From NCBI GenBank assembly GCA_003349885.1, contig QFXC01000008.1, positions 1 to 64,000 of the forward strand: DNA of 64,000 nt, in the 5' to 3' direction. Both the position numbers and the translations under genes were made by a program. The notes beneath the pieces are model-generated. The model ran no database searches, was not told the DNA's origin, and worked only from the letters and a program-made list of their open reading frames with translations. The stretch is from an endosymbiont of Galathealinum brachiosum (GTDB taxonomy: Bacteria > Pseudomonadota > Gammaproteobacteria > SZUA-229). Shown here in pieces: positions 46,209 to 55,245 of this stretch. Each line of letters starts with the position of its first letter. The first letter of the stretch is position 1.

Positions 46209-46778
46209 ATGAACGAAGACCATAAGCCTAGAAAGATCAAGAATGTACGTGAAGTAATAATAGAAGCAATTGAATGCGAACCGGGTATATCTGGATGTAC
46301 TGCTGACCCGGACACATGTCCGAATTCACCTGATTTGTGTGATAAAAAATTATCTATGTTTGGGTATTATGACGACACTATTAAAGAAAGTGTCGAATCA
46401 ATACTGAGTAAAAGTTTAGATGACCTGACAAAAACATTTACAGCAAGTGCTAAGCGCTGGGAATTAATTGTATATCCTGCCATGTTTAGTTTTGTTGTGC
46501 TCGCAATTTATGGCTTCTTCCTGATATTTAGTCTGACTAAGGATATTACAACTGTTTCAACTGAGATGGTTAATATGAGTAAGAATATGACATCAATGTC
46601 CAGGGATGTACATACAATGACATTGATTATGCAGGATCAGTCGATGCATATTAGTGAAATGAATAAGAATATGCGTAATATGTCATCGTCAATGAATCAG
46701 ATGCGTTACGACATGTCCAATATGAATAATAATGTTTCTAGACCAATGAATTTTATGAATTCATTTGCACCCTGGTAG
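46209..46778 (+). CDS. Membrane protein with C-x6-C-x6-C-x6-C and Met-rich coiled coil
   Basis: No family recognised. The 189 residues have a cytoplasmic N-terminal part with cysteines at exactly 23, 30, 37 and 44, then one membrane segment (about 90-111). A C-terminal coiled coil (about 115-180) repeats Met every three or four residues (MVNMSKNMTSMSRDV, MNKNMRNMSSSMNQM). The cysteine spacing could bind a metal or Fe-S cluster, and the Met ladder could bind copper or just form a helix bundle. It is the last gene of the cluster; a long hairpin follows. Confidence 0.7.
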   Translation: MNEDHKPRKIKNVREVIIEAIECEPGISGCTADPDTCPNSPDLCDKKLSMFGYYDDTIKESVESILSKSLDDLTKTFTASAKRWELIVYPAMFSFVVLAIYGFFLIFSLTKDITTVSTEMVNMSKNMTSMSRDVHTMTLIMQDQSMHISEMNKNMRNMSSSMNQMRYDMSNMNNNVSRPMNFMNSFAPW

Positions 46779-46801
46779 TTCGCAAATTCAAATAATTATA
46801 A

Positions 46802-46857
46802 CCTGTCTATGGTTGTAGAATAATATATTTATATACGGCTCTACAATCATAGATAGG
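46802..46857. terminator. Bidirectional terminator between the cluster and recN
   Basis: CCTGTCTATGGTTGTAGA (46802-46819) pairs with TCTACAATCATAGATAGG (46840-46857), an 18-bp stem with two G-T wobbles and a 20-base loop. It sits between two convergent genes; ATTTTATAAAAT follows. Confidence 0.75.
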
Positions 46858-46869
46858 ATTTTATAAAAT

Positions 46870-48543
46870 TCAGGAATCCAGTTGAGATCGATCTAACATA
46901 TCTTTAGCATGATCAATCGTTTGTTTCGTGATTTCTATACCACCAAGCATTCTTGAAATTTCATCAATACGTTGTTCCATCTCCAGAGGAATAATTTCGG
47001 TTCGAGTTTCTTTGCCATCGCTATGTTTATATACCTGCATATGATGGTGAGCCTGAGATGCGACCTGAGGTAGATGTGTAATGCAAAATACCTGTCGGCT
47101 TTCTCCCAACATACGTAAATGTTTACCAACAATTTCAGCGATACCACCACCAACACCGCTATCAACCTCATCGAAGATTAATGTAGGAATGCGACCCTGT
47201 TGAGCAGTGATCATTTGAATAGCTAAACTAATTCTAGCGAGTTCACCGCCTGATGCTGTTTTTGCAAGTGCTTTAAAAGGCTGGCCAGCATTAGTGCTTA
47301 CCATGTATTCAATTTGATCTGATCCGTTTATAGATGCATTATTGGTTTCTGATAACTGAATTTTAAATTTACCACCTGACATACCCAGAGTCTGCATTGA
47401 TTCACTTATCTGTTTGTTAAGTGTTTTGGCAGTTTTTGTTCTTGAATTAGTTAATTTAATTGCCAGATTTTTATACTTCTTATCAAGTTTAATAACGTCA
47501 CTTTCAAGTTGGCTAAGATTTTCATCAGCATTCTCCAGTTCGTTGAGTTCTTTGGTTAATGAATCGGATAACTCAATTAACTGATCAGGTTCAATATGGT
47601 GTTTTCGAGAAAGGTCATGAATAATTCCTAAGCGTGTTTCAATCTCTGAAAAATATTGAGGGTCGCTGTTTAGATTATCTTTGTAATCCCTTAGTAAGCT
47701 GGCTGTTTCTTCTATTTGTACCATTGCTTCAGATAACATTTCAAAAGCAGGTGAGAGGCTGTCGTCTGTTGATAACATGGATTCAATTAAGTTCGCCTGT
47801 TTTGAAAGCTGTAGATAAATACTGGAATCCTCTGAATCATATAAATTTTCTAGTGCGGTAGAGGTGTTATCGTTTAACTTATCGGCATTAGCTAAGGTTT
47901 GATGTTCGCTTTGCAGTGCTTCTGTTTCTCCTTTGTTTAAAGATAAATCTACAAGTTCAGAAACCTGGTAACGTAATAAATCAACGCGGTCATTTTTATC
48001 TTTACAGGCTTCCTGTAACTCAATTAGTTTATCTTTTTTAGTGTTCCACTCATTAAATACTTTTCTAATATCATTAAGTAATTTAGCATGCTGAGCATAA
48101 TCGTCTAATAACTGTCGTTGCATGTTGGGTTTCATTAATGACTGGTGTTCGTGCTGGCCATGTATATCAACTAACATTTCACCTAGTTGACGCATATCCT
48201 GTAAAGGTACCGGTGTTCCATTAATGAATGCTCTCGATCGTCCATCAGAGCTTAATCTACGTCGTAATAAGCAATCACCATCTGCATCTAGTTCTTTATT
48301 CGTTAACCAGGTATCTACATCAGGTAGTTGTGTAATATCAAACTCGGCACTGATTTCTGCTTTACTTGAACCGGCTCTAACACTGTCAGAATCTGCGCGG
48401 TCACCCAGTAGTAGTCCGAGTGCGCCTAGTAAAATTGATTTTCCAGCACCTGTCTCACCGGTAAGTGTAGTAAGCCTGTCTTTAAAATCCAGATCGAGAT
48501 GATCAATAATTGCAAAGTTACGAATACGGATATGATTAAGCAT
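46870..48543 (-). CDS. recN: DNA repair protein RecN
   Basis: SMC-like ATPase that holds broken DNA ends during double-strand break repair. The 557 residues have Walker A LTGETGAGKSILLGALG near 28, a central coiled-coil region and the ABC signature/Walker B region TASGGELARISLAIQ and LIFDEVDSGVGG near 470. Its start overlaps the nadK stop by one base. No LexA-type box is seen upstream, in contrast to E. coli, where recN is strongly SOS-controlled. Confidence 0.96.
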   Translation of the reverse strand: MLNHIRIRNFAIIDHLDLDFKDRLTTLTGETGAGKSILLGALGLLLGDRADSDSVRAGSSKAEISAEFDITQLPDVDTWLTNKELDADGDCLLRRRLSSDGRSRAFINGTPVPLQDMRQLGEMLVDIHGQHEHQSLMKPNMQRQLLDDYAQHAKLLNDIRKVFNEWNTKKDKLIELQEACKDKNDRVDLLRYQVSELVDLSLNKGETEALQSEHQTLANADKLNDNTSTALENLYDSEDSSIYLQLSKQANLIESMLSTDDSLSPAFEMLSEAMVQIEETASLLRDYKDNLNSDPQYFSEIETRLGIIHDLSRKHHIEPDQLIELSDSLTKELNELENADENLSQLESDVIKLDKKYKNLAIKLTNSRTKTAKTLNKQISESMQTLGMSGGKFKIQLSETNNASINGSDQIEYMVSTNAGQPFKALAKTASGGELARISLAIQMITAQQGRIPTLIFDEVDSGVGGGIAEIVGKHLRMLGESRQVFCITHLPQVASQAHHHMQVYKHSDGKETRTEIIPLEMEQRIDEISRMLGGIEITKQTIDHAKDMLDRSQLDS

Positions 48544-49415
48544 TATAGTTGCTCGCTCCAGTGTAGTTTTGCACGTAAAATTTCGTAATAGTCATAACTT
48601 GCAGGATGGATTAAGTGAATGTTCTCTTTCTTTTTCTTCACAATGATTTTGTCACCAGGTTTAACATCAAAAGCGGTTTGTCCATCAAACGTTACTTGTG
48701 CTGTCGACTGCTTGCTTTCACCGATAACAACTTCTACTTTGCTATTAGAATTTATAACAAGTGGGCGATTAGTTAATGTGTGAGGGCAAATAGGCACGAT
48801 AACCATAGCATCAAGAGTTGCATGCAATAATGGTCCACCGCTTGATAATGCGTATGCAGTAGAACCAGTTGGAGTAGAAATAACAAGGCCATCTGAACGT
48901 TGATAGTTTACAAACTGATCATTTACATAGGTTTCAAACTCTATCATTCGTGCTACATCACGAATGTGTACAACCACATCGTTAAATGCATCAGCTTGAG
49001 AAATTATTGTACCATCACGTTCTACCTGTGCTTCTAGCAGAAATCGACATTCATTTACATATTGCCCCTGCAATATTTGATCAAGGTGTTGCAACATGTC
49101 ATCTGGTGAAATGTCTACCAGAAAACCGAGTCGCCCCAGATTAATGCCCAGTATAGGTATGTTATGATCAGCTAGAGATCTTACCGCGCTTAAAAAGGTT
49201 CCATCTCCACCTACGACAATGGCAAGGTCAGACTGTCCTGCAAGATTAGCCCGATCTACATAATCAGCATCATTGATTATACCTTCTGTGCTTTTGTCAA
49301 AAACAATTTTGCATCCTTTCTGGCTAATAAAATCAACGAGTCTCTTAACTGTGTCGATGACAGCTTCGCTTTTGTCTTTAGCAATAATGCCGATTGTTTT
49401 TATTTTTATAGTCAT
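48543..49415 (-). CDS. nadK: NAD kinase
   Basis: Phosphorylates NAD to NADP in the cytoplasm. The 290 residues carry the GGDGTFLSAVR motif near 69, LGINLGRLGFLVDI near 93 and STPTGSTAYALSSGGPL near 180. Length matches E. coli NadK (292). It lies between mutS (21 bases upstream on this strand) and recN, with which it is translationally coupled. Confidence 0.97.
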   Translation of the reverse strand: MTIKIKTIGIIAKDKSEAVIDTVKRLVDFISQKGCKIVFDKSTEGIINDADYVDRANLAGQSDLAIVVGGDGTFLSAVRSLADHNIPILGINLGRLGFLVDISPDDMLQHLDQILQGQYVNECRFLLEAQVERDGTIISQADAFNDVVVHIRDVARMIEFETYVNDQFVNYQRSDGLVISTPTGSTAYALSSGGPLLHATLDAMVIVPICPHTLTNRPLVINSNSKVEVVIGESKQSTAQVTFDGQTAFDVKPGDKIIVKKKKENIHLIHPASYDYYEILRAKLHWSEQL

Positions 49416-49436
49416 TGTTAGTTACTATTATCTGTA

Positions 49437-52070
49437 TCAATGTTTATGAGATTTTTCAGCTAACTCATATAAAAGTTCTAAAGCCTGTCTTGGGTTTAAA
49501 TCATCTACCTGGATTTCCTGCAGTTGTTCAACAATCGGGTGTGGATTGTTATTAAATAATTCAAGTTGCCCGGTTGACTGCTCAACAAAAACTTCATGGG
49601 TACTGGCAGACTGCCTTTCTAATGTCCGCAATTTCATTTTAGCATTTTTTATAACTGTTGCAGGTACGCCAGCAAGTTTTGCTACCTGTAAACCATAACT
49701 TTTATTTGCCGGACCATTTTTAACTGAATGCATAAATACAATATTTTCACCGTGCTCTATAGCATCAAGATGAACATTTTTAACGCTTTTAATTTCATCA
49801 ACCATTGAAGTTAGTTCAAAATAGTGAGTTGCGAATAAAGTAAATGGTCTGGTTTCTAAAGCCAGACTTTCTGCGCAGGCCCAGGCCAGTGATAATCCGT
49901 CAAAGGTGCTGGTTCCTCTACCTATTTCATCCATTAATACCAGACTTTTTTCTGTTGCGTTATTTAATATATTTGCAGCTTCAGTCATCTCAACCATAAA
50001 TGTTGAACGACCAGAAGCCAGGTCATCTGTAGCTCCAATTCTTGTAAATATACGGTCAATTGATCCAATAATGGCTTTTTCAGCTGGTACATAACAGCCA
50101 ATGTGTGCCATTAATACAATTAAGGCTGTTTGACGCATGTATGTCGATTTACCGCCCATATTAGGGCCGGTAATAATAAGCATGCGTTGCTGATCATTTA
50201 ACTTGCTGTTATTTGGTATGAAGCTATTTTCCGTCACCATTTCAACTACGGGGTGTCGTCCAGCTGTAATATTTATAGCAGGGTGAGTTTGAAATTCCGG
50301 CTGACAGTAATTCAAAATATCAGCACGCTCCGCAAAACAGCTAAGTGTATCCAGTTCAGAAAGACCTTCAGCACAAAGCTGTAATGGATTTAAACTTAAT
50401 AATAATTTATCAAGAAGTTCATCGTAAAGTGATTTTTCACGACTCAATGCACGTTCTTTTGCGCTAAGCACTTTATCTTCAAATGATTTAAGTTCAGGTG
50501 TGATAAAACGTTCAGCTGATTTTAATGTTTGACGGCGAATATAATCATCGGGGACATTATCAGACTGTGCACGTGATATTTCTATATAAAAACCATGTAC
50601 CCGGTTGTATCGTACTTTTAACGTGTTGATTCCGGTACGTTCTTTCTCACGAATTTCAAGATCAATTAAAAACTGGTCTGCATTTTTACTGAGGTTTCGT
50701 AGTTCATCTAATTCAGTATCATAACCTTCTGCAATAACACCGCCATCTCTAAGTACAACAGGTGGATTTTCTTTTATAGCTGACTGTAATAATGTTACGG
50801 TATCCGGATGTTCACTGATTAAACTGGATAGTTCTGATAATCGACTAGAGCTTAAAATAGTTAACTGTTGCTGAATAAAAGGTATTTGTACGAGTGAATT
50901 ACCCAGTGTGAATAAATCTCTAGGGCGCGCTGATTTTATTGCAACACGACTAATAATTCTTTCTATATCACCAATGTGTTTCAGCTGGTTCTGTATTTCT
51001 GAGTATTCTCGATTATCTAAAAGTGCAGCAACTGCATCGAGACGTGATTTTAATTGTGACTGGTCTCGTAAAGGGCGATTAATCCATCGGCGTAAACAGC
51101 GACTACCCATAGCGGTGCTGGTTTTATCAATTACTGAGGCTAATGTATTCTCGTGACCACCGCTTAAGTTTATTTCGAGTTCAAGGTTTCGTCGGCTAGC
51201 AGCATCGAGCAAAACGGAGTCTTCACTGCGTTCAACACGTAAACCCTGGATGTGAGGAAGCGTTGTTCTTTGTGTGTCTTTAACATATTGCATTAAACAG
51301 CCGGCAGCTAATACAGCCTGCGTCATTTCTTCACATCCAAATCCGCTTAAATCTTTAGTGCCGAACTGTTCAGTTAATAATCGTGTGCAGGTATCAACCT
51401 CGAAATACCAGGGAGGTTGTCGACGTAAACCTTTAACTGTGGCAAGTTCTGTATATAAAGTATCGTCCTCTGAAATAAGAATTTCAGAGGGTTTGATGCG
51501 TTCAAGTTCAGTGAGCAACTGTTCATGGCTGCCAAGTTCCTGAACAAAAAAACGACCAGACCCTACATCTAAGACAGAAATTCCGATGACTTCTTTGAAG
51601 GAAGCAATTGACATTAGAAAGTTGTCACGGCGCTCTTCCAGAAGGTTTTCATCAGTTACTGTGCCAGGAGTGATAATTCGTACAACCTGACGTTCTACTG
51701 GGCCTTTTGTTGTTGCAGGGTCTCCAGTTTGTTCACATAGTGCAACTGATTCACCTGCTTTTATAAGACGTGCAAGGTAGTTGTCTGCAGCATGGAAGGG
51801 AATTCCACACATAGGAATTGGTTCCCCCTGTGCTTTGCCTCGGGCTGTCAGGGTGATATCAAGCAGCTGAGACGCCTTACGTGCATCGTCGAAAAACATC
51901 TCGTAAAAGTCACCCATTCGATAAAACAGTAGAATATCAGGGTGATCAGCCTTTATTCGCAAAAACTGCTGCATCATAGGTGTATGTTGGCTGGCAGTAG
52001 AGGCCTTTGTGGCGGTTTTTGTGGCTTTTTTTACAGGTGGATCGAGTAATGTTTCAGTCGCTTCAGTCAT
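49437..52070 (-). CDS. mutS: DNA mismatch repair protein MutS
   Basis: Recognises mismatches and starts repair. The 877 residues include an N-terminal Ala/Thr/Lys-rich extension (about 1-28) and the mismatch-contacting GDFYEMF near 52. The C-terminal ATPase carries GPNMGGKST and [20 protein letters not shown]. The end ELLYELAEK fits the tetramerisation helix region. It is the first gene of the mutS-nadK-recN minus-strand run. Confidence 0.97.
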   Translation of the reverse strand: MTEATETLLDPPVKKATKTATKASTASQHTPMMQQFLRIKADHPDILLFYRMGDFYEMFFDDARKASQLLDITLTARGKAQGEPIPMCGIPFHAADNYLARLIKAGESVALCEQTGDPATTKGPVERQVVRIITPGTVTDENLLEERRDNFLMSIASFKEVIGISVLDVGSGRFFVQELGSHEQLLTELERIKPSEILISEDDTLYTELATVKGLRRQPPWYFEVDTCTRLLTEQFGTKDLSGFGCEEMTQAVLAAGCLMQYVKDTQRTTLPHIQGLRVERSEDSVLLDAASRRNLELEINLSGGHENTLASVIDKTSTAMGSRCLRRWINRPLRDQSQLKSRLDAVAALLDNREYSEIQNQLKHIGDIERIISRVAIKSARPRDLFTLGNSLVQIPFIQQQLTILSSSRLSELSSLISEHPDTVTLLQSAIKENPPVVLRDGGVIAEGYDTELDELRNLSKNADQFLIDLEIREKERTGINTLKVRYNRVHGFYIEISRAQSDNVPDDYIRRQTLKSAERFITPELKSFEDKVLSAKERALSREKSLYDELLDKLLLSLNPLQLCAEGLSELDTLSCFAERADILNYCQPEFQTHPAINITAGRHPVVEMVTENSFIPNNSKLNDQQRMLIITGPNMGGKSTYMRQTALIVLMAHIGCYVPAEKAIIGSIDRIFTRIGATDDLASGRSTFMVEMTEAANILNNATEKSLVLMDEIGRGTSTFDGLSLAWACAESLALETRPFTLFATHYFELTSMVDEIKSVKNVHLDAIEHGENIVFMHSVKNGPANKSYGLQVAKLAGVPATVIKNAKMKLRTLERQSASTHEVFVEQSTGQLELFNNNPHPIVEQLQEIQVDDLNPRQALELLYELAEKSHKH

Positions 52071-52208
52071 GGTGTAAATTCTACTGTTTACAAGCGCTTA
52101 GCGCAAAGCTAAACATCGAATATTTTATGTTTTCTGGTAGAGGGTTGCGCATTGTTCAGCAGCTGGCTGATGTGTTACATTTGCCTCAAATTGTAAATTG
52201 GAAAATAT

Positions 52209-52928
52209 ATGAAATCTATCACTTTAGCTGGCCTTCTATTCTGTGTTGCATGTACACCTGTTATATCGTCTGCAGATGTAAGAGAGGCCACCTCAAAAGA
52301 TCTTGATATGAGTAACCTGATTGATGTTAAAGACAAAAAGAGGCGTTTTTTTGATTTTATGCGTCCCATTGTTATTGATGAAAATAACAGGGTATTAGAA
52401 TTAAGGAAAAAGCTAGTAGAAGCAGGAAAAAATAACAGTCAATCATCTTTTGTGATTAAGGCAGCGAGTGATTACAGTGTTGACTGGGAAGCGGGTAAAG
52501 AAGACTGGGATAAATTACTTGAACGTGTCGATGCGATTGCACTTGAAGTAGCACTTGCACAAAGTGCCAATGAATCGGCCTGGGGGCAGTCACGATTCGC
52601 AACAAAGGGAAGTAATTTCTTTGGTCAGTGGTGTTATCGTAAGGGCTGTGGAATTGTACCAAAACGTCGTGATAAAGGTACTAAACACGAAGTGGCTAAA
52701 TTCAGTAGTGTGAATAAATCGGTACGTAGTTATATTAAAAATATAAATACGGGACGTGTGTATGCGCCATTAAGGAAAATACGTAAAAAGAATAGAGCCG
52801 AAGGAAAAAAACCGGATGCCATTGCTCAGGCCGGTGGTTTGATTAAGTATTCCCAACGAAGAGAGGCTTATGTAAAAGAGATCAGGGCTATGATTCGTTA
52901 TAACAAAAAGTTAATGCTGGGTGAATAA
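52209..52928 (+). CDS. Exported glucosaminidase-domain protein (Bax-like)
   Basis: Predicted peptidoglycan hydrolase of 239 residues. The signal peptide MKSITLAGLLFCVACTPVISSA may be a lipoprotein-like or ordinary signal. The catalytic region reads LAQSANESAWGQSRFA with the likely catalytic Glu, then NFFGQWCYRKGCGIVP. This is the Bax/FlgJ-type glucosaminidase fold. It is divergent from mutS, 138 bases apart. Confidence 0.85.
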   Translation: MKSITLAGLLFCVACTPVISSADVREATSKDLDMSNLIDVKDKKRRFFDFMRPIVIDENNRVLELRKKLVEAGKNNSQSSFVIKAASDYSVDWEAGKEDWDKLLERVDAIALEVALAQSANESAWGQSRFATKGSNFFGQWCYRKGCGIVPKRRDKGTKHEVAKFSSVNKSVRSYIKNINTGRVYAPLRKIRKKNRAEGKKPDAIAQAGGLIKYSQRREAYVKEIRAMIRYNKKLMLGE

Positions 52929-53001
52929 TAATTTACATTACATAAGTTCAAGTTAAAGCTATGCTTATAGTGAATTTCGTAGATACTTTAATATTGTGAT
53001 T

Positions 53002-53499
53002 ATGACTGAAAATGAAATAACAGAACTTATTGTTCAGCTTATACCCGATCTGATTGGTAATAAGAGGATGATAGCAACAGCGGAGTCCTGTACAGGTGGC
53101 TGGATTGCTAAATCTATAACTGATTTTGATGGTAGCTCTCAGTGGTTTGATGCTTCTATAGTTACTTATAGTAATAAAGCGAAAGTAGAATTACTCGGAG
53201 TAAAACAGAATACGCTAGATACATATGGAGCTGTTAGTCAGGCGGTCGTAAAAGAGATGGTGCTTGGTCTGCTTGATCGAACTAATGCAAATATTGGTAT
53301 TTCAATAAGCGGTATAGCAGGGCCGGGAGGTGGTAGTGATGGTAAGCCCGTTGGTACGGTCTGGATTGCCTGGGCAACACCGGGGGTCTTAATTGAGTCA
53401 GTTCGATTTCAATTTTCAGGAGATCGTAATCAGGTCAGGATGCTTGCTGTATTAGAGGCGTTTAAAGGTATTCAACGACTTTTGAGGTCTGATAATTAA
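53002..53499 (+). CDS. pncC: Nicotinamide-nucleotide amidase PncC (CinA C-terminal type)
   Basis: Deamidates nicotinamide mononucleotide for NAD recycling. The 165 residues start at the ATG at 53002; a GTG two codons earlier is also possible. The family signature ATAESCTGGWIA is near 31, and GISGIAGPGGGSDGKPVGTVW is near 103. As in Pseudomonas, it lies a short way upstream of recA, though here thpR and a WYL regulator intervene. Its stop overlaps the start of thpR. Confidence 0.94.
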   Translation: MTENEITELIVQLIPDLIGNKRMIATAESCTGGWIAKSITDFDGSSQWFDASIVTYSNKAKVELLGVKQNTLDTYGAVSQAVVKEMVLGLLDRTNANIGISISGIAGPGGGSDGKPVGTVWIAWATPGVLIESVRFQFSGDRNQVRMLAVLEAFKGIQRLLRSDN

Positions 53500-54034
53500 C
53501 GTTCCAAATTATAAACAAAAACGCCTGTTTTTCGCTTTATGGCCTGATGATCAAGTTAGAAGTGAAATATCTCAGGTATATTCAGCGTCGTCCTATGCTC
53601 AGGCTGAAGGGCGTTCAGTTGTTCCTCAAAACTTGCATCTAACATTACATTTTTTAGGTAATGTGTCTTTAGAAACCTGTGAGTGTGTTTCTAATATGGC
53701 TTCAAAAATTCAGCTAGAAACGTTTAATTTAAAGTTAGATAATTTCGGTGTTTTTAAAAAACCTAAAGTTTTCTGGATGGGGGTTACTGATATCCCGCAA
53801 CCTTTAATGCGGTTATATATCGACCTTGGTGAGCAATTAAAGGACTGTGATTATCGGATGGAAAAGCGTGTTTTTACTCCACATGTAAGTTTGAAAAGAA
53901 AAATTAACAACTTTGAGCTTAAAGAAAACCCTTGTTCTATTGTTAACTGGCGAGTAAATCGCTTTGCACTGGTAGAGTCAAGGTCTACAGAAAATGGAGT
54001 TAATTACCGACCGATAGAGTACTATAAAATTTAA
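53495..54034 (+). CDS. thpR: RNA 2',3'-cyclic phosphodiesterase ThpR, apparent AUU start
   Basis: LigT-like 2H phosphoesterase of 179 residues. Both catalytic motifs are present: HLTL near 47 and HVSL near 129. The conserved N-terminal KQKRLFFALWPDDQVRSEI is encoded from about 53510, but the frame has no ATG, GTG or TTG before it; the first in-frame TTG (53633) would delete the first strand and half of the active site. The ATT at 53495 has GAGG 7 bases upstream and overlaps the pncC stop, so it is the most likely start; ATA 53492 or CTG 53489 are alternatives. Confidence 0.8.
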   Translation: MNVPNYKQKRLFFALWPDDQVRSEISQVYSASSYAQAEGRSVVPQNLHLTLHFLGNVSLETCECVSNMASKIQLETFNLKLDNFGVFKKPKVFWMGVTDIPQPLMRLYIDLGEQLKDCDYRMEKRVFTPHVSLKRKINNFELKENPCSIVNWRVNRFALVESRSTENGVNYRPIEYYKI

Positions 54035-54084
54035 GCGCATCTCTTTTTAAGTTAAGAATATAATAGTGGATAATTTTAAATGAA

Positions 54085-54978
54085 TTACATAAATGCCCAG
54101 CCTGCATACTGCTCAATCTCTTCTCGATTACTCACTATTAACTGGTAAGCGCTAGGATTCAGTGAATAGTTTTCTGTTGTATCCACTTTCATCTGTTGTA
54201 ACAGGTAACCGACTAATGCACGCCTTACCTGTATTTCGATGACATCATCAAGCATGTTGTAATCATAATTTAAAGCCAGACGTTGTTTTTTGTATAAACC
54301 TGGGTGTGGTTTGAGTTGTAAACTTACATATTCCATCCATTCATCATCATAACTCTGGCTCGATTCGGCTTCAATTTCCAGTTTTTCTGCTTCGGTAATT
54401 CTTGATAAAACATAATCCCTGAAATCAAAATGCTCGTGATCATAGGCTCGAACATGCCAGCGAAGACCATTATTAACTAATGCGTGAGGCTCTATGATTC
54501 TGCTTCGTTGTTGATCGTCTCTATGGCTTAAGGAGTGGTATTTAATTTTTAACTGACGTTTGTTTTTCATGGCTCGAATTAACTGGGCCAAAACAGGTTT
54601 CTGTGGAAGGCGAACAGGAAAGGGCATGTTTTCAACGCTAATTCCATATATGGGCTCATTACCTGATGGGTTATCAATTGATAGGAGGTTCTGCGAAAAC
54701 ATGGGTAATACGGACTGCGGGCTTAAATCGGCAAATACCTCATCAAATTTGCCAGACGGTACAAAGCTAAACAGGCTTGGGTTGTATTCAAGATTTTCCG
54801 GTGCAAGGTCATTATAAAGCTTAAGATCTTTGGTTGCTGCGGGATCCGATATGCCATAGGCCTTAGCTAACATACTGCGGCTGATATGGCCGAGGTAGTA
54901 AGCCATGATTTCTATAAATTGTAATCTCTGGCGTGTCGCAAATTTTATTTCGTGTAGCATTTTGACGTTATCAGCCAT
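54085..54978 (-). CDS. WYL-domain transcriptional regulator, BrxR/CapW-like
   Basis: A 297-residue regulator with an N-terminal winged helix (about 14-65; YYLGHISRSMLAKAYGIS then AATKDLKLYNDLAPENLEY). A WYL domain (about 135-205) contains IIEPHALVNNGLRWHVRAYD, and a C-terminal WCX-type extension follows. This architecture and the DLKLYNDLAP motif match BrxR/CapW proteins, which repress phage-defence operons. No defence genes are next to it. It is divergent from recA, and a perfect palindrome lies in the shared promoter region. Confidence 0.82.
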   Translation of the reverse strand: MADNVKMLHEIKFATRQRLQFIEIMAYYLGHISRSMLAKAYGISDPAATKDLKLYNDLAPENLEYNPSLFSFVPSGKFDEVFADLSPQSVLPMFSQNLLSIDNPSGNEPIYGISVENMPFPVRLPQKPVLAQLIRAMKNKRQLKIKYHSLSHRDDQQRSRIIEPHALVNNGLRWHVRAYDHEHFDFRDYVLSRITEAEKLEIEAESSQSYDDEWMEYVSLQLKPHPGLYKKQRLALNYDYNMLDDVIEIQVRRALVGYLLQQMKVDTTENYSLNPSAYQLIVSNREEIEQYAGWAFM

Positions 54979-55113
54979 ATATCTCTCTTAATTCCTAAGC
55001 TGTACTTATAGTTTAGGTGCTCATTATAGAGCGTGCTTTAATTTATTTTTATTAATCAACTGGATCAATGAGTGGAATAGTCTTTTTCTATTGATGATAA
55101 ATATAATATACCT

Positions 55114-55144
55114 AATACTTTTTATCAACATGATAAAAAGTATT
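55114..55144. promoter_or_regulatory. Perfect palindrome overlapping the recA -35 (operator)
   Basis: AATACTTTTTATCA (55114-55127), ACA, TGATAAAAAGTATT (55131-55144): 14-base arms with no mismatch. The right end shares two bases with the recA -35 box. It is not an E. coli-type LexA site (CTGT-N8-ACAG). It may be the operator for LexA of another type or for the divergent WYL regulator. Confidence 0.7.
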
Positions 55145-55171
55145 GACATAGTAAAATGTATCCGCTAATCT
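55143..55171 (+). promoter_or_regulatory. recA promoter
   Basis: Perfect TTGACA (55143-55148), a 17-base spacer and TAATCT (55166-55171), which is a weak -10. The start would be near 55178, leaving a leader of about 68 bases before recA. Confidence 0.55.
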
Positions 55172-55245
55172 ACAACTATACCGCAACGCAGTAATCGCGT
55201 TATGTAAATAAATTGAAGCTAATTAGAAGAATTAGGGGAATATAG

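Noticed and set aside
53633..54034. thpR as an N-terminally truncated pseudogene starting at TTG 53633
   Set aside because: The missing N-terminal residues are encoded in frame upstream with full family conservation; only the start codon is unusual.
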